From NCBI GenBank assembly GCA_964448045.1, contig CAYUVF010000008.1:1-64000 (forward strand): a DNA stretch of 64,000 bases, in the 5' to 3' direction. The translations under genes were made by a program, and so were the position numbers. Positions 37,616-45,708 of this stretch are shown one piece after another (position 1 is the stretch's first letter; each line of letters starts with the position of its first letter). Below the pieces are notes generated by a model. The model was not told the origin of the DNA. It did no database searches and saw nothing but the letters and a program-made list of their open reading frames with translations. This DNA is from CAYUVF01 sp964448045 (GTDB lineage Bacteria > Bacteroidota > Rhodothermia > Rhodothermales > Salinibacteraceae).

Positions 37616-37797
37616 ACGCACCGATGCGCCAAAGAGGACGGTGCGACACTCTGCATATATTACAAGCCTGTCAAAGCAGACAACACCTCCGGCCGATCCG
37701 CGCCTCCGATTCATAAAATTAGAGTGAACGAAGTTTAGCTTCCTTCGTACATTCACTCGCTAATTCACTCATTTCTCGATGAATCACCCGCGCCGCC

Positions 37798-38280
37798 ATG
37801 GACCGCGTTTCGCTCACGCAAGACGCGCTCAACCGCCTCGAAGAGCTCATCACGACTAAGATGCCGATCACGCAGCATCTGGAGTTTTCCCTCTCGGCGG
37901 CCGACGATGCGCTCGTTGCCTCGGCGCCGCTGCACGCCAACCTCAACCATGCCGGCACCGCGTTCGGCGGGAGCATCAGCATGCTGTCGACGCTCACCGG
38001 ATGGGCCATGGTCCACACGCTGCTCGACGAGATGAAGGCGCAGGCCGAGATCCTGATTCAGGAGAGCGACATCGAATACCGCCAGCCCGTGCGCAGCGAC
38101 CTGAAAGTCGTCTGCGAGCGGCCCGATCCGTCGGCCCTTGAACGCTTTCAGGCGATGCTCGACCGCTGGGGCAAGGCGCGCCTGGAGCTGAAGTGCAAGA
38201 TCCACGACGCCGGCGAGCGCGCCGTGACGTTCATCGGGCAGTACGTGGCGCTCCGCGATGAAACGACGGCGACGGAGTAA
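37798..38280 (+). CDS. YiiD C-terminal-type thioesterase (hotdog fold)
   Basis: 160 residues. The motif LHANLNHAGTAFGGSISML matches the signature of the YiiD_C thioesterase family, in which the Asn/His region forms the acyl-CoA site of a hotdog fold. DIEYRQPVRSDLKVVC corresponds to the second half of the fold. It is cytoplasmic and its substrate is unknown. The gene stands alone, and converges on the GNAT gene with 6 bases between stops. Confidence 0.85.
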   Translation: MDRVSLTQDALNRLEELITTKMPITQHLEFSLSAADDALVASAPLHANLNHAGTAFGGSISMLSTLTGWAMVHTLLDEMKAQAEILIQESDIEYRQPVRSDLKVVCERPDPSALERFQAMLDRWGKARLELKCKIHDAGERAVTFIGQYVALRDETTATE

Positions 38281-38286
38281 CCGCGC

Positions 38287-38748
38287 TCACTCGATCATCT
38301 CCTCGTATAGTCGATACGGCGTCTCCTGCATCCCCAGCGCCTGATACGTCGCCCGCGCCGCCGCATTCGCTTTCTCGACGTAGAGCCGCACGCCGCACAC
38401 CGACGGCTTCTGCGCCGCCATCGCCTTGATCCGGTCATAAAGCGCCGTGTAGACCCCCTGGCGCCGCGCCTCGGGACGAACGTAGACGCTCTGCACCCAC
38501 CAGAAATCGCCGTTGCGCCAGTCGCTCCACTCGGTCGTAATCATCAGCGATCCAACGACAGTCCCGTCGCGCTCCGCCACGAGATAGAACCCGCGGGAAG
38601 CATCGCGCATCAGCGCCTCGACGCCCGCGCGCACGGTCGCCTCATCGAGCGCCTTGTCCTCAGTTTCGCGAGCCATCGCCTCGTTGAACGACGCGATCGT
38701 TTCGGCATCGTTGAGGGTGGCCGTGCGGATGATGAGCGGATCAGCCAT
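38287..38748 (-). CDS. GNAT family N-acetyltransferase
   Basis: 153 residues. The acetyl-CoA loop is VYVRPEARRQGVYTAL, the R-x-x-G-x-A form with V in place of I/K. It is preceded by FYLVAERDGTVVGSLMIT and followed by LYVEKANAAARATYQALGM, the usual N-A-x-Y-x-x-LG element near the C-terminus. The acceptor substrate cannot be told. It lies 31 bases after endonuclease V on the same strand and may be co-transcribed. Confidence 0.9.
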   Translation of the reverse strand: MADPLIIRTATLNDAETIASFNEAMARETEDKALDEATVRAGVEALMRDASRGFYLVAERDGTVVGSLMITTEWSDWRNGDFWWVQSVYVRPEARRQGVYTALYDRIKAMAAQKPSVCGVRLYVEKANAAARATYQALGMQETPYRLYEEMIE

Positions 38749-38779
38749 CGAGTGGGTCGAGTTCGTGACGGGAGATCGG

Positions 38780-39442
38780 TTACGATTGGCTCAGGCGGTG
38801 GGCGTGGCGCGTGGGCTCGGGAATCTTGTAGCGGGGGCTGCAGTCGAGCGTGATGCGAACGGCATCGTCGAGCGTCATCCGGTGGCCGATGCTGACGTAG
38901 ACCGGGTTCACGTCGGTGCGCGTCCGCAGTAGCGCACCGACCTGCTCCCCGTCATCGACCAGCGGGACATGGGCGCCTTTTTCGGTATCGAGTTCGCCGG
39001 CCGGGGTGCCGGTGAGGCGCGACTTGGCGACGCCCAACGCAGGCCAACCCAGCAATACGCCGAGATGGCACGCCAGCCCAAAACGCCGCGGATGGGCGAA
39101 GCCCTGGCTGTCGGTCATCAGCACATCAGGCTGGATGGAAAGCCGCTCCAGCGCAGGCAGAATCGCCGGCATCTCGCGAAAGCTCAAGAGACCCGGCACG
39201 TACGGAAACGGCACATCGCAGCGGTGGATGGCCTCATCCACGCGCTCCAGCTCCGGCAGGCGCAGCACCGCAATGGCCGCCTGCGCCGTGTCGCCGCGGA
39301 TGCTTACATCGATACCGGCTACCGTTTCGACCGGCCCCTCCAGCGGCATCGACTCCACTTCAGCGGCCAACTGCTTTTGGATGCGAATGGCCTGCTTTGG
39401 CGTGACATCCCACGGATGGTCGTGGTGCAGCGCACTCTGCAT
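38780..39442 (-). CDS. nfi: Endonuclease V (deoxyinosine 3' endonuclease)
   Basis: 220 residues that cut DNA one base 3' to deoxyinosine, starting repair of deaminated adenine. Catalytic acidic residues are visible in VAGIDVSIRGD, in SFREMPAILPAL and in LMTDSQGFAHPRRFGLA, matching the D/E/D metal site. VPYVPGLLSFRE-type sequence (FPYVPGLLSFREMP) is the wedge motif region. Length is normal for the family. The start at 39442 is the first ATG upstream of the conserved core. Confidence 0.93.
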   Translation of the reverse strand: MQSALHHDHPWDVTPKQAIRIQKQLAAEVESMPLEGPVETVAGIDVSIRGDTAQAAIAVLRLPELERVDEAIHRCDVPFPYVPGLLSFREMPAILPALERLSIQPDVLMTDSQGFAHPRRFGLACHLGVLLGWPALGVAKSRLTGTPAGELDTEKGAHVPLVDDGEQVGALLRTRTDVNPVYVSIGHRMTLDDAVRITLDCSPRYKIPEPTRHAHRLSQS

Positions 39443-40011
39443 GCAGCATCGGAATCAAAAAAAACAGGACGGCGGCCTTTCAAGATACGGCAGCCGCACG
39501 GCAGAATCAGGGGCGATCCGGCTCCATTGTGCTCGCAGCCATCCAACGGAGCACGCGTCCTTGCTCCAAAAGTAGCCCCTGGACCGTTGTGACTGCCTGA
39601 CTGCGACAATACGTTACAAGTGTCGGTGTTGCCAAGTTCAGTCCGCTGCACTCGGTGCGGGGTCTTCCCTTCTTGTCCCCGTGAGCAGCGGCCCCGGTCG
39701 CCGGAACCGCACCGTCGCGTCCACGCGCTCCCTCGTCCATGCAGGAAAACCTCGCCGCCACTCCATTAAACCGCGAGACACCAGCACAGATTGCCCGGTG
39801 CCCCACAGTATTCTCATCGCAGCACTCGTCTTCTACCCTCTCATCTCAACGGATCGACGGCAACCCGGGCCGATTCCTCGAGCCGGACTGACGCAGCGTC
39901 GCCGGCATCGACATCCCCCCACGGTTCTCGCCAGACGCGGATGGATCGTCCTTACCTCGGACCGGGACGGCTGGACCAAACCGCCTGTTTCCCAACCATG
40001 AGGTGATTCCC
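39443..40011. other. Long intergenic region with nothing recognised
   Basis: 569 bases without a convincing gene. Frames of about 100 codons exist on both strands but are rich in Arg/Pro/Ser and start without context, as expected for GC-rich non-coding DNA. The end contains AGGTGA (40001-40006), the ribosome binding site of the cupin gene. Confidence 0.45.
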
Positions 40012-40572
40012 ATGAACATCCCCCTTTCGCGACGGACCTTCGTTCAGTCGGCAGCGGCCGCAGGGCTTGGCGGCCTACTCCCCGTGCAGGCTTTTATCGG
40101 CCCGGAGTACGCTCCCGACGATGACCTCGTGTGCGATCCGGATGACGGCACAGTCTACCTCATCGGCGCCCGGCAGGGCCGCGTCACGATCAAGATCGAC
40201 AAGCGCCATCAAGGCGTCGCAGCGATGTCGCTCCTGACGGAAGATATCGCGCCCGGTGACGGCATTCCCGTCCACAAGCACGGCGCCGAGGAGGAGTGGA
40301 TCGTCATCGAGCGCGGGCGTGGCGTGCTGACCTTCGGCGAGGAGACGTTCCGCATGGTGCCGGGCAGCATGGCGCTCGTCCCGCGCGGCGTGTGGCACGG
40401 TCTGCGCAACGAGGGCGGCGAAATGCTGCGGATGGTGTTCGGCTACACGCCGGCCGGATTCGAAGACTACTTCCGCGCCATCGGCAGTCGGCCCGGCGAG
40501 CCGCAAAAGACGCTGAGCGCAGCGGACTGGACGCGCATCAATGCCGATTTCCACGTGACCTACCGCGATTGA
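40012..40572 (+). CDS. Cupin domain protein with twin-arginine signal
   Basis: 186 residues from ATG 40012, six bases after AGGTGA. The N-terminus SRRTFVQSAAAAGLGGLLP is a Tat-type signal, so the protein is probably folded and metal-loaded before export. One cupin domain (about 65-140) has GIPVHKHGAEEEWIVIERG and MALVPRGVWHGLRN, giving the His/His/Glu/His metal site. The substrate is unknown. The next gene is an exported amidohydrolase, 137 bases downstream. Confidence 0.85.
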   Translation: MNIPLSRRTFVQSAAAAGLGGLLPVQAFIGPEYAPDDDLVCDPDDGTVYLIGARQGRVTIKIDKRHQGVAAMSLLTEDIAPGDGIPVHKHGAEEEWIVIERGRGVLTFGEETFRMVPGSMALVPRGVWHGLRNEGGEMLRMVFGYTPAGFEDYFRAIGSRPGEPQKTLSAADWTRINADFHVTYRD

Positions 40573-40709
40573 GCGGCCGGACCTCTTCAGCGGCCTCAGC
40601 CTGATTCCAGCCCTTGTCTAACCAGCGGTTTATGTTCACCCAGCCCCTTGCAGTCCGCAGGTGATCAGCACACCATTCCTTCCATCACAATAATCAAACA
40701 GAGGTTGCT

Positions 40710-41651
40710 ATGAAGAAGCTCCTCGCTGTTCTCGCTACACTCCTCACCCTATCGGCAACCGACGCCCTTGCTCAGCGAGGCCCCGTGATCGATGTGCACC
40801 TTCACTCCTACACGGAGGTGCCGCCGGGGGTGAGCGCCGATTGGGCGGACCGTACGGACGCCCGAGCCCTCACGGCACCAGCGAGTGCCGAGGAGCACAT
40901 GCAGGCGACGCTCGCCGAGATGGACCGCTACAATGTCGTGCTCGCCGTTGTGAGCGGCCCCGAGGCGTCCATCCGCGCGTGGCAGGAGGCGGCTCCGGGC
41001 CGCTTTATCGGCGGGGCGTTTCTCGGTGAGGACGGGCTCCCCGAGCACTCGATCGATTCGCTGCGGGCGCTGGTCGAGGAAGGCACAATTGGCGTGCTTG
41101 GCGAGCTCGGCCTGCAGTACAGGGGGATTGCACCGGACGACCCGCGGCTGGATCCGTATTATGACTACCTGGAAGCCTCTGAAATTCCCTTTGCCCTCCA
41201 CACCGGGTTGGGTCCGCCCGGAAGCCCGCACTCCTTCGCGCCAGAGTTCCGCGTCACGCTCGGACGCCCGACGCTGTTTGAGCCGGTGATCGCTGCGCGC
41301 CCCGACCTCCGGGCCTACCTGATGCACGCCGGGTGGCCCTACATCGACGAGATGAAAGCCATGATGTACATCTACCCCACCCTTTACGCCGACATCGGCG
41401 TGCTGGCGTGGGCGCTGACGCGGGAGGCGTTCTACAGCGCGCTGCGGGAGCTGGTAGAGGCGGGGTTCGGGGATCGGCTCCTCTTCGGGACCGACCAGAT
41501 GCTCTGGCCCGGCGCGCTCGGGCTTGCCATCGAGACCGTGGAGGCGACCCCGTTTCTCTCCGACGAGCAGAAGCGGGCGATCCTGTACGACAACGCCGCA
41601 CGCTTCCTGCGGCTCAGCGACGAGACCATTGCGCGGCACCATGGGGAGTAG
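40710..41651 (+). CDS. Exported amidohydrolase (Amidohydrolase_2 type)
   Basis: 313 residues with a signal peptide (MKKLLAVLATLLTLSATDALA). The metal-binding HxH is in VIDVHLHSY. Further conserved positions are IPFALHTGLGPP, AYLMHAGWPYIDEM and RLLFGTDQMLWP, the last with the catalytic Asp of the TIM-barrel family. It resembles metal-dependent hydrolases or decarboxylases of the ACMSD-like group; the substrate is unknown. A periplasmic location is unusual for that group. It sits between the cupin and the SnoaL-like gene. Confidence 0.86.
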   Translation: MKKLLAVLATLLTLSATDALAQRGPVIDVHLHSYTEVPPGVSADWADRTDARALTAPASAEEHMQATLAEMDRYNVVLAVVSGPEASIRAWQEAAPGRFIGGAFLGEDGLPEHSIDSLRALVEEGTIGVLGELGLQYRGIAPDDPRLDPYYDYLEASEIPFALHTGLGPPGSPHSFAPEFRVTLGRPTLFEPVIAARPDLRAYLMHAGWPYIDEMKAMMYIYPTLYADIGVLAWALTREAFYSALRELVEAGFGDRLLFGTDQMLWPGALGLAIETVEATPFLSDEQKRAILYDNAARFLRLSDETIARHHGE

Positions 41652-41765
41652 GCCGGTGAGCGAACGCAACATGAGTGCACTGATTCACCGACGCTCCGCT
41701 ACAGGTACCTGTCGACCGAGCTGTTTCATTATCTGACCTTGCCAAACTTGATATCGGTTGATGCC

Positions 41766-42374
41766 ATGACCAAACACCTCACGCCGCTCGTCCTGCTCTT
41801 CAGCCTGACAATCGCGGCCTCTGCGCAGACGTCTGCAGCGCAAGAAGAAGCCACGTCGCTCGCGCCCGACACCGTAGCCCACTCGCTGGAAGACCGTAAC
41901 AAAGCACAGGCCCGGGCCTTCTACGAGGACCTCTGGTTCTCCGGCCGTACGGACCGCTTCGACCGCTACGTCGCCGACGAGTACGTCGTGCATGACATTG
42001 GCGATCGAAAGAACGTGACCGAACCGGCTATTCGGCAGAAAGAGATCGCTGACTTTTTCCATGCACAGGGGGACATGACCGGCCGCATCGACTACCAAAT
42101 TGCCGACGGCGATCTCGTTGCGACGCGCTGGCAGGCGCGGTTCGAGCCGTCCTCGCTCTGGATCCGGCTGCTGGGCGGGCGCGAGCAGATCCCCATCATC
42201 AACGTCTTCCGCTTCCGCGACGGCAAGATCGTGGAGATCTGGAACCACCGGCACGACATTGACACGTGGCAGGGGAATATTCCCTTTGCGAAAGGGCTCG
42301 GCATCGGGCTGCTATTCGCCCTCTTCGGATGGGGCATTGCGTTCGTGCAGTGGCGGCGGAATCGAACCGCCTGA
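41766..42374 (+). CDS. Exported SnoaL/NTF2-like protein with C-terminal membrane helix
   Basis: 202 residues from ATG 41766. A signal peptide (LTPLVLLFSLTIAASAQ) precedes a SnoaL-like fold (about 35-165) with ARAFYEDLWFSGRTDRFDRY, DEYVVHDIG, EIADFFHAQGDMTGRIDYQI and NVFRFRDGKIVEIWNHRHDI, the last being the usual closing strand. A helix (GIGLLFALFGWGIAFVQW) and a basic tail end the protein, so it is probably anchored with the fold in the periplasm. The ligand or reaction is unknown. Confidence 0.83.
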   Translation: MTKHLTPLVLLFSLTIAASAQTSAAQEEATSLAPDTVAHSLEDRNKAQARAFYEDLWFSGRTDRFDRYVADEYVVHDIGDRKNVTEPAIRQKEIADFFHAQGDMTGRIDYQIADGDLVATRWQARFEPSSLWIRLLGGREQIPIINVFRFRDGKIVEIWNHRHDIDTWQGNIPFAKGLGIGLLFALFGWGIAFVQWRRNRTA

Positions 42375-42409
42375 AACGGGGTCATGTGCTCAACACGGTC
42401 CGGTAGCTA

Positions 42410-42543
42410 ATGAGACAAGAGACTACCCGTCCCAAACCGACCCTCCGTTTCCCATCCTTCTGTGTCTCCTCCTCGGCGCATGCAGCGATCCACACCCCGC
42501 CGACCCCGATCCGGTCGATGCGCTCGCATTCAAGTTTCGGTGA
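42410..42543 (+). pseudogene. Possible remnant of a small lipoprotein gene
   Basis: An ATG at 42410 opens a basic N-terminal piece (MRQETTRPKPTLRFP). A one-base shift then leads into ILLCLLLGACSDPHPADPDP, a textbook lipobox and linker, which stops at 42543 after VDALAFKFR. Together they look like a truncated, frameshifted lipoprotein gene. The fragment is short and could be chance. Confidence 0.25.
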
Positions 42544-42595
42544 ACCAGAAACTTTTCGCCCGTCATTGGTTCTATTGATCCCTGTGGTCGGATGG

Positions 42596-42627
42596 TTGAC
42601 ATATGCTCGTCGCCTTTCGTACCTTAG
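42596..42627 (+). promoter_or_regulatory. Promoter of the tRNA-Val / thrS transcript
   Basis: TTGACA (42596-42601), 18 bases, then TACCTTAG (42620-42627) fits a Bacteroidota-type promoter (TAnnTTTG with one mismatch). It lies 15 bases before the tRNA. Confidence 0.55.
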
Positions 42628-42641
42628 CTGATCCCGAACTG

Positions 42642-42715
42642 GGGTCCATAGCTCAGTTGGTTAGAGCGCTACGTTGACATCGTAGAGGTCAGTGGTTCGA
42701 ATCCACTTGGACCCA
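42642..42715 (+). tRNA. tRNA-Val (GAC anticodon)
   Basis: A full cloverleaf is visible: acceptor GGGTCCA/TGGACCC, D arm GCTC-AGTTGGTTA-GAGC, anticodon stem CTACG/CGTAG with loop TTGACAT (anticodon GAC at 42676-42678), and T arm AGTGG-TTCGAAT-CCACT. The discriminator is A and the CCA end is not encoded. A run of six T follows. Valine codons GUC and GUU are read. Confidence 0.96.
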
Positions 42716-42739
42716 CTTTTTTGCACCGCCGCACCGCTC

Positions 42740-42808
42740 ATGTTTGTGCTTGCCGCCTACATTCGGTCGCTCACGCGAACGCCGACGCGGGCGGGCGGAT
42801 GCAGATGA
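42740..42808 (+). CDS. Putative thrS leader peptide with clustered Thr codons
   Basis: A 22-codon frame (ATG 42740, TGA 42806) ends with LTRTPTRAGGCR. It contains three ACG threonine codons within five residues (42773-42787). These codons lie directly before the 5' arm (42792) of a long stem, the layout of an amino-acid attenuation leader. No ribosome binding site is evident, and three ACG codons in GC-rich DNA could occur by chance. Confidence 0.35.
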   Translation: MFVLAAYIRSLTRTPTRAGGCR

Positions 42809-42856
42809 TAAATGCACGATTCCACGATGCGGGGCGCCGATGCGCGCATCCGCCCG
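42792..42856 (+). promoter_or_regulatory. Long-range stem in the thrS leader
   Basis: CGGGCGGATGC (42792-42802) pairs perfectly over 11 bases with GCATCCGCCCG (42846-42856). The enclosed segment contains a smaller GCGC-CGAT-GCGC hairpin. It lies between the leader peptide's Thr codons and the terminator hairpin. Confidence 0.6.
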
Positions 42857-42869
42857 ACCCCAATTGTTG

Positions 42870-42908
42870 AAAGCGCTCTGTCCCCCGCGATGGAGCGCTT
42901 TTCGTTTG
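42870..42908 (+). terminator. Attenuator-type terminator just upstream of thrS
   Basis: AAAGCGCTC (42870-42878) and GAGCGCTTT (42893-42901) form a 9-bp stem followed by TCGTTTGT. It is 22 bases before the thrS start and can only make sense as a conditional terminator. Confidence 0.65.
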
Positions 42909-42930
42909 TCGACCCACTCCGCTTCAACCC

Positions 42931-44904
42931 ATGGCTGACGTCCAAACTGACTCCGACCGTATCACCATCACCCTGCCGGATGGCTCACAGCGCACCTACG
43001 ACGCCGGTACAACGGGCCGCGAAATCGCCGAAAGCATCGGGCCCGGCCTCGCCCGCGACGCGCTCGCCATCAAAGTCGATGGGGAGGTGCGCGACCTCGA
43101 CCGGCCCATCACCTCCGACGCCGCCATCGCCATCCTGACGTGGAGCGACGACGAGGGCAAGGAGACCTTCTGGCACTCCTCGGCCCACCTGATGGCCGAA
43201 GCGCTGCAGGCGCTCTATCCGGGCGTCAAATTCACCATCGGCCCGCCCATCGATCAGGGCTTCTACTACGACGTCGACCCGAACGGCCACCAGATCTCCT
43301 CGGATGACTTCGAGCAGATCGAGGCGAAGATGCAGGAGCTCGCCGCGCGCGACGTGCCCTACGAGCGGCGCGAGGTCAGCAAGGACGAAGCGATGGCGTA
43401 CTACGAAGACGTTGGCAACGAGTACAAGCAGGAGCTGATCGAAGGACTCGACGAGGGCGACATCACCTTCTACGAGCAGGGCACATTCACCGACCTGTGC
43501 CGCGGGCCGCACATCCCGTCGACCGGCCGCATCAAGTACCCGAAGCTGCTGAGCGTGGCCGGCGCGTACTGGCGCGGCGATGAAAACAACCCGCAGCTCA
43601 CGCGCATCTACGGCATCAGCTTTCCCAAGCAGAAGCTGCTGGAGGAGTATCTGGAGCGGCGGCGCCTCGCTAAAGAGCGCGACCATCGCAAGCTCGGCAA
43701 AGAGCTCGGGCTGTTCACCTTCGACACCGAGAAGGTGGGTCCCGGCCTGCCGATGTGGCTGCCGAAGGGCGCCGTGCTCCGCGAGACGCTGCAGGACTTC
43801 CTCAAGGAGGAGCAGCTCAAGCGCGGCTACCGCCCCGTCGTGACCCCGCACATCGGGCGGCTCGATCTCTACCGCACGAGCGGGCACTACCCCTACTACA
43901 AGGAGAGCCAGTTCCCGCCGATGCTCTACGACGAGGACGAGGCCGAGGAAGATGGCTACCTCCTCAAGCCAATGAACTGCCCGCATCACGTCATGATTTA
44001 CAAGGACGCGATGCACTCATATCGCGACCTGCCGGTGCGGCTGGCCGAGTTCGGCACCGTGTACCGCCACGAGCAGAGCGGCGAGTTGGGCGGACTGACG
44101 CGCGTCCGCGGCTTTACGCAGGACGACGCCCACATCTTCTGCACGCCCGCGCAGGTGAAGGACGAGTTCAAGAACGTCATCGATCTGACGCTGAAGGTCC
44201 TCGGCGCACTCGACTTCGAAGACTTCACCGCACAGATCTCCCTCCGCGATCCGTCGAACCAGGACAAGTACGTCGGCGACGAATCGGCGTGGGACCGGGC
44301 CGAGCAGGCCATCCGCGAGGCGACCGAGGAGATGGGGCTCGACGCGGTCGAAGAAGTGGGCGAGGCCGCGTTTTACGGCCCGAAGCTCGACTTCATGGTC
44401 GAAGATGCGCTCGGGCGGGCGTGGCAGCTCGGCACCGTGCAGCTCGACTACAACCTGCCGGAGCGCTTCGAGCTGGAATACGTCGACAAACACGACGAGC
44501 GCCAGCGGCCGGTGATGATCCACCGCGCGCCCTTCGGCTCGCTGGAGCGCTTCATCGGCGTCCTGATCGAGCACTGCGGCGGCGACTTTCCGACGTGGCT
44601 GGCGCCGGAGCAGGTGCGCGTGCTGCCCATCGGCGACGACTTCAACGCCTACGCCCGCGAGGTCGCCAACAAGCTGCGCCTCGACGACATCCGCGCCGAA
44701 GTGGACGACAGCAACGAAACCGTCGGCTACAAAATCCGCGAGGCCGAGACGGACAAAGTGCCGTACATGCTCGTCGTCGGCGGGCGCGAGAAAGAAGCCG
44801 GTACCGTGGCCGTGCGCGCCCACGGCGAAGGCCAGCAGGACGTGGTGCCCGTGGACGCGTTCATCGAGCATCTCCATGCCGAGATCGAGGCGGCTACAGC
44901 ATAA
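42931..44904 (+). CDS. thrS: Threonyl-tRNA synthetase
   Basis: 657 residues; charges tRNA-Thr. In order come a TGS domain (1-65), the editing domain with HSSAHLMAEAL (His pair), and a class II catalytic core. Its zinc ligands are in MNCPHHVMIY, YRHEQSGELGGL and IHRAPFGSLERFIG. The C-terminal anticodon-binding domain has VRVLPIGDDFNAYA and VGGREKEAGTVAVR. The start ATG at 42931 is set by the conserved N-terminus. It heads the thrS-infC-rpmI-rplT-pheS-pheT order and has a structured leader. Confidence 0.97.
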   Translation: MADVQTDSDRITITLPDGSQRTYDAGTTGREIAESIGPGLARDALAIKVDGEVRDLDRPITSDAAIAILTWSDDEGKETFWHSSAHLMAEALQALYPGVKFTIGPPIDQGFYYDVDPNGHQISSDDFEQIEAKMQELAARDVPYERREVSKDEAMAYYEDVGNEYKQELIEGLDEGDITFYEQGTFTDLCRGPHIPSTGRIKYPKLLSVAGAYWRGDENNPQLTRIYGISFPKQKLLEEYLERRRLAKERDHRKLGKELGLFTFDTEKVGPGLPMWLPKGAVLRETLQDFLKEEQLKRGYRPVVTPHIGRLDLYRTSGHYPYYKESQFPPMLYDEDEAEEDGYLLKPMNCPHHVMIYKDAMHSYRDLPVRLAEFGTVYRHEQSGELGGLTRVRGFTQDDAHIFCTPAQVKDEFKNVIDLTLKVLGALDFEDFTAQISLRDPSNQDKYVGDESAWDRAEQAIREATEEMGLDAVEEVGEAAFYGPKLDFMVEDALGRAWQLGTVQLDYNLPERFELEYVDKHDERQRPVMIHRAPFGSLERFIGVLIEHCGGDFPTWLAPEQVRVLPIGDDFNAYAREVANKLRLDDIRAEVDDSNETVGYKIREAETDKVPYMLVVGGREKEAGTVAVRAHGEGQQDVVPVDAFIEHLHAEIEAATA

Positions 44905-44966
44905 CTCCATCTACAGTCCGGGTGGAAACCTCGCAATCCGGCCTGCGTGTGAAATGAAGGCATATT

Positions 44967-45014
44967 ATGTCGCCGATTATCTACCAACAAACCGACGAAA
45001 CCAGCTATCGCTAA
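44967..45014 (+). CDS. Short frame at the infC start: leader peptide or frameshifted 5' end
   Basis: ATG 44967 follows GAAGG (44956-44960) by six bases, one of the better ribosome binding sites in the window. It encodes MSPIIYQQTDETSYR and stops at TAA 45012. A +1 shift at this stop (CGC-T-AAC) continues straight into the IF-3 reading frame. It may be a coupled leader peptide, the true IF-3 N-terminus read by frameshifting, or a sign of a one-base assembly error. Confidence 0.45.
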   Translation: MSPIIYQQTDETSYR

Positions 45015-45528
45015 CAAAGCCGAAAAAGTTCGCGTTAACCGAGAAATCACGGCCGACAAGGTTCGCGTCGTCGAGCCCGATGGGGAGCACGCCGTGGTAT
45101 CTGTTGAAGATGCGTTGGATCGCGCGCGTGAGCACGACCTCGACCTCGTCGAGATCGCCCCGGACGCCGATCCGCCCGTCTGCAAGATCATCGACTACGG
45201 CAAGTACCGCTACAAGAAGCAGAAGAAGGAAAAGCGGCAGCGGAAGCGGTCGAAGCAGATGGAAATGAAGGAGCTCCGCTTCCGCCCGCGCACCGATAAT
45301 CACGACTTCAATTTCAAGAAAGACCACGCCCGCCGTTTTCTGGAGAACGGTAACAAGGTCAAAGCCTACGTCCAGTTTCGCGGGCGCGACATCATGTACA
45401 AAGATCAGGGGATGGACCTGCTGCGCCGGCTGATCGAGGAGCTGCAGGATCTCGCCAAGATCGACCAGGCGCCCAAGATGGAAGGCCGCCGCATGATTAC
45501 GATCCTGGCGCCCCACAAAAACAAGTAG
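45007..45528 (+). CDS. infC: Translation initiation factor IF-3
   Basis: About 173 residues. The N domain KVRVNREITADKVRVVEPDG begins well before the first in-frame GTG (45094), so that GTG cannot be the start. The linker is basic (YRYKKQKKEKRQRKRSKQ). The C domain has KELRFRPRTDNHDFNFK and AYVQFRGRDIM. Upstream, no ATG, GTG or TTG is in frame before the stop at 44950. ATC 45007 (reading MANKAEKVRVN if used) or a shift from ATG 44967 are the options. Rare starts are known for infC elsewhere and allow IF-3 to limit its own synthesis. It binds the 30S subunit and checks initiator tRNA. Confidence 0.9.
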   Translation: MANKAEKVRVNREITADKVRVVEPDGEHAVVSVEDALDRAREHDLDLVEIAPDADPPVCKIIDYGKYRYKKQKKEKRQRKRSKQMEMKELRFRPRTDNHDFNFKKDHARRFLENGNKVKAYVQFRGRDIMYKDQGMDLLRRLIEELQDLAKIDQAPKMEGRRMITILAPHKNK

Positions 45529-45542
45529 CACAACGGTCCCTC

Positions 45543-45605
45543 AAGGACGCCGAGCGCCGGAGGGCTGCAAAATTCACGGTCCCTTCGCTCCGGCGTCCTT
45601 TTTTG
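45543..45605 (+). terminator. Terminator between infC and rpmI
   Basis: AAGGACGCCG (45543-45552) pairs with CGGCGTCCTT (45591-45600), extended by AGCG/CGCT, and runs into six T. It lies 14 bases after the infC stop. It would let infC be expressed without the ribosomal protein genes, or be relieved by a regulator. Confidence 0.8.
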
Positions 45606-45708
45606 TGGACCCTGCGGGCGGAACGCCCTCGCCCCTTTGCTCATACATGGGGACTCCATTGCGCCTTCAAGCCATCCTGCTAATTTAGACAACTGCGGGT
45701 GATTGCAT

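Noticed and set aside
37718..37762. Inverted repeat GAGTGAA/TTCACTC after the symporter as a terminator
   Set aside because: The arms are broken by a four-base insertion and no T-run follows in either direction close enough to the stem.
39507..40001. Two frames of about 100 codons before the cupin gene
   Set aside because: They overlap on opposite strands, are rich in Arg, Pro and Ser, and show no family features.
42792..42908. T-box riboswitch upstream of thrS
   Set aside because: No AGGGUGGNACCGCG-type T-box bulge is present, and T-boxes are not expected in this lineage. A leader-peptide attenuator or protein-mediated control fits better.
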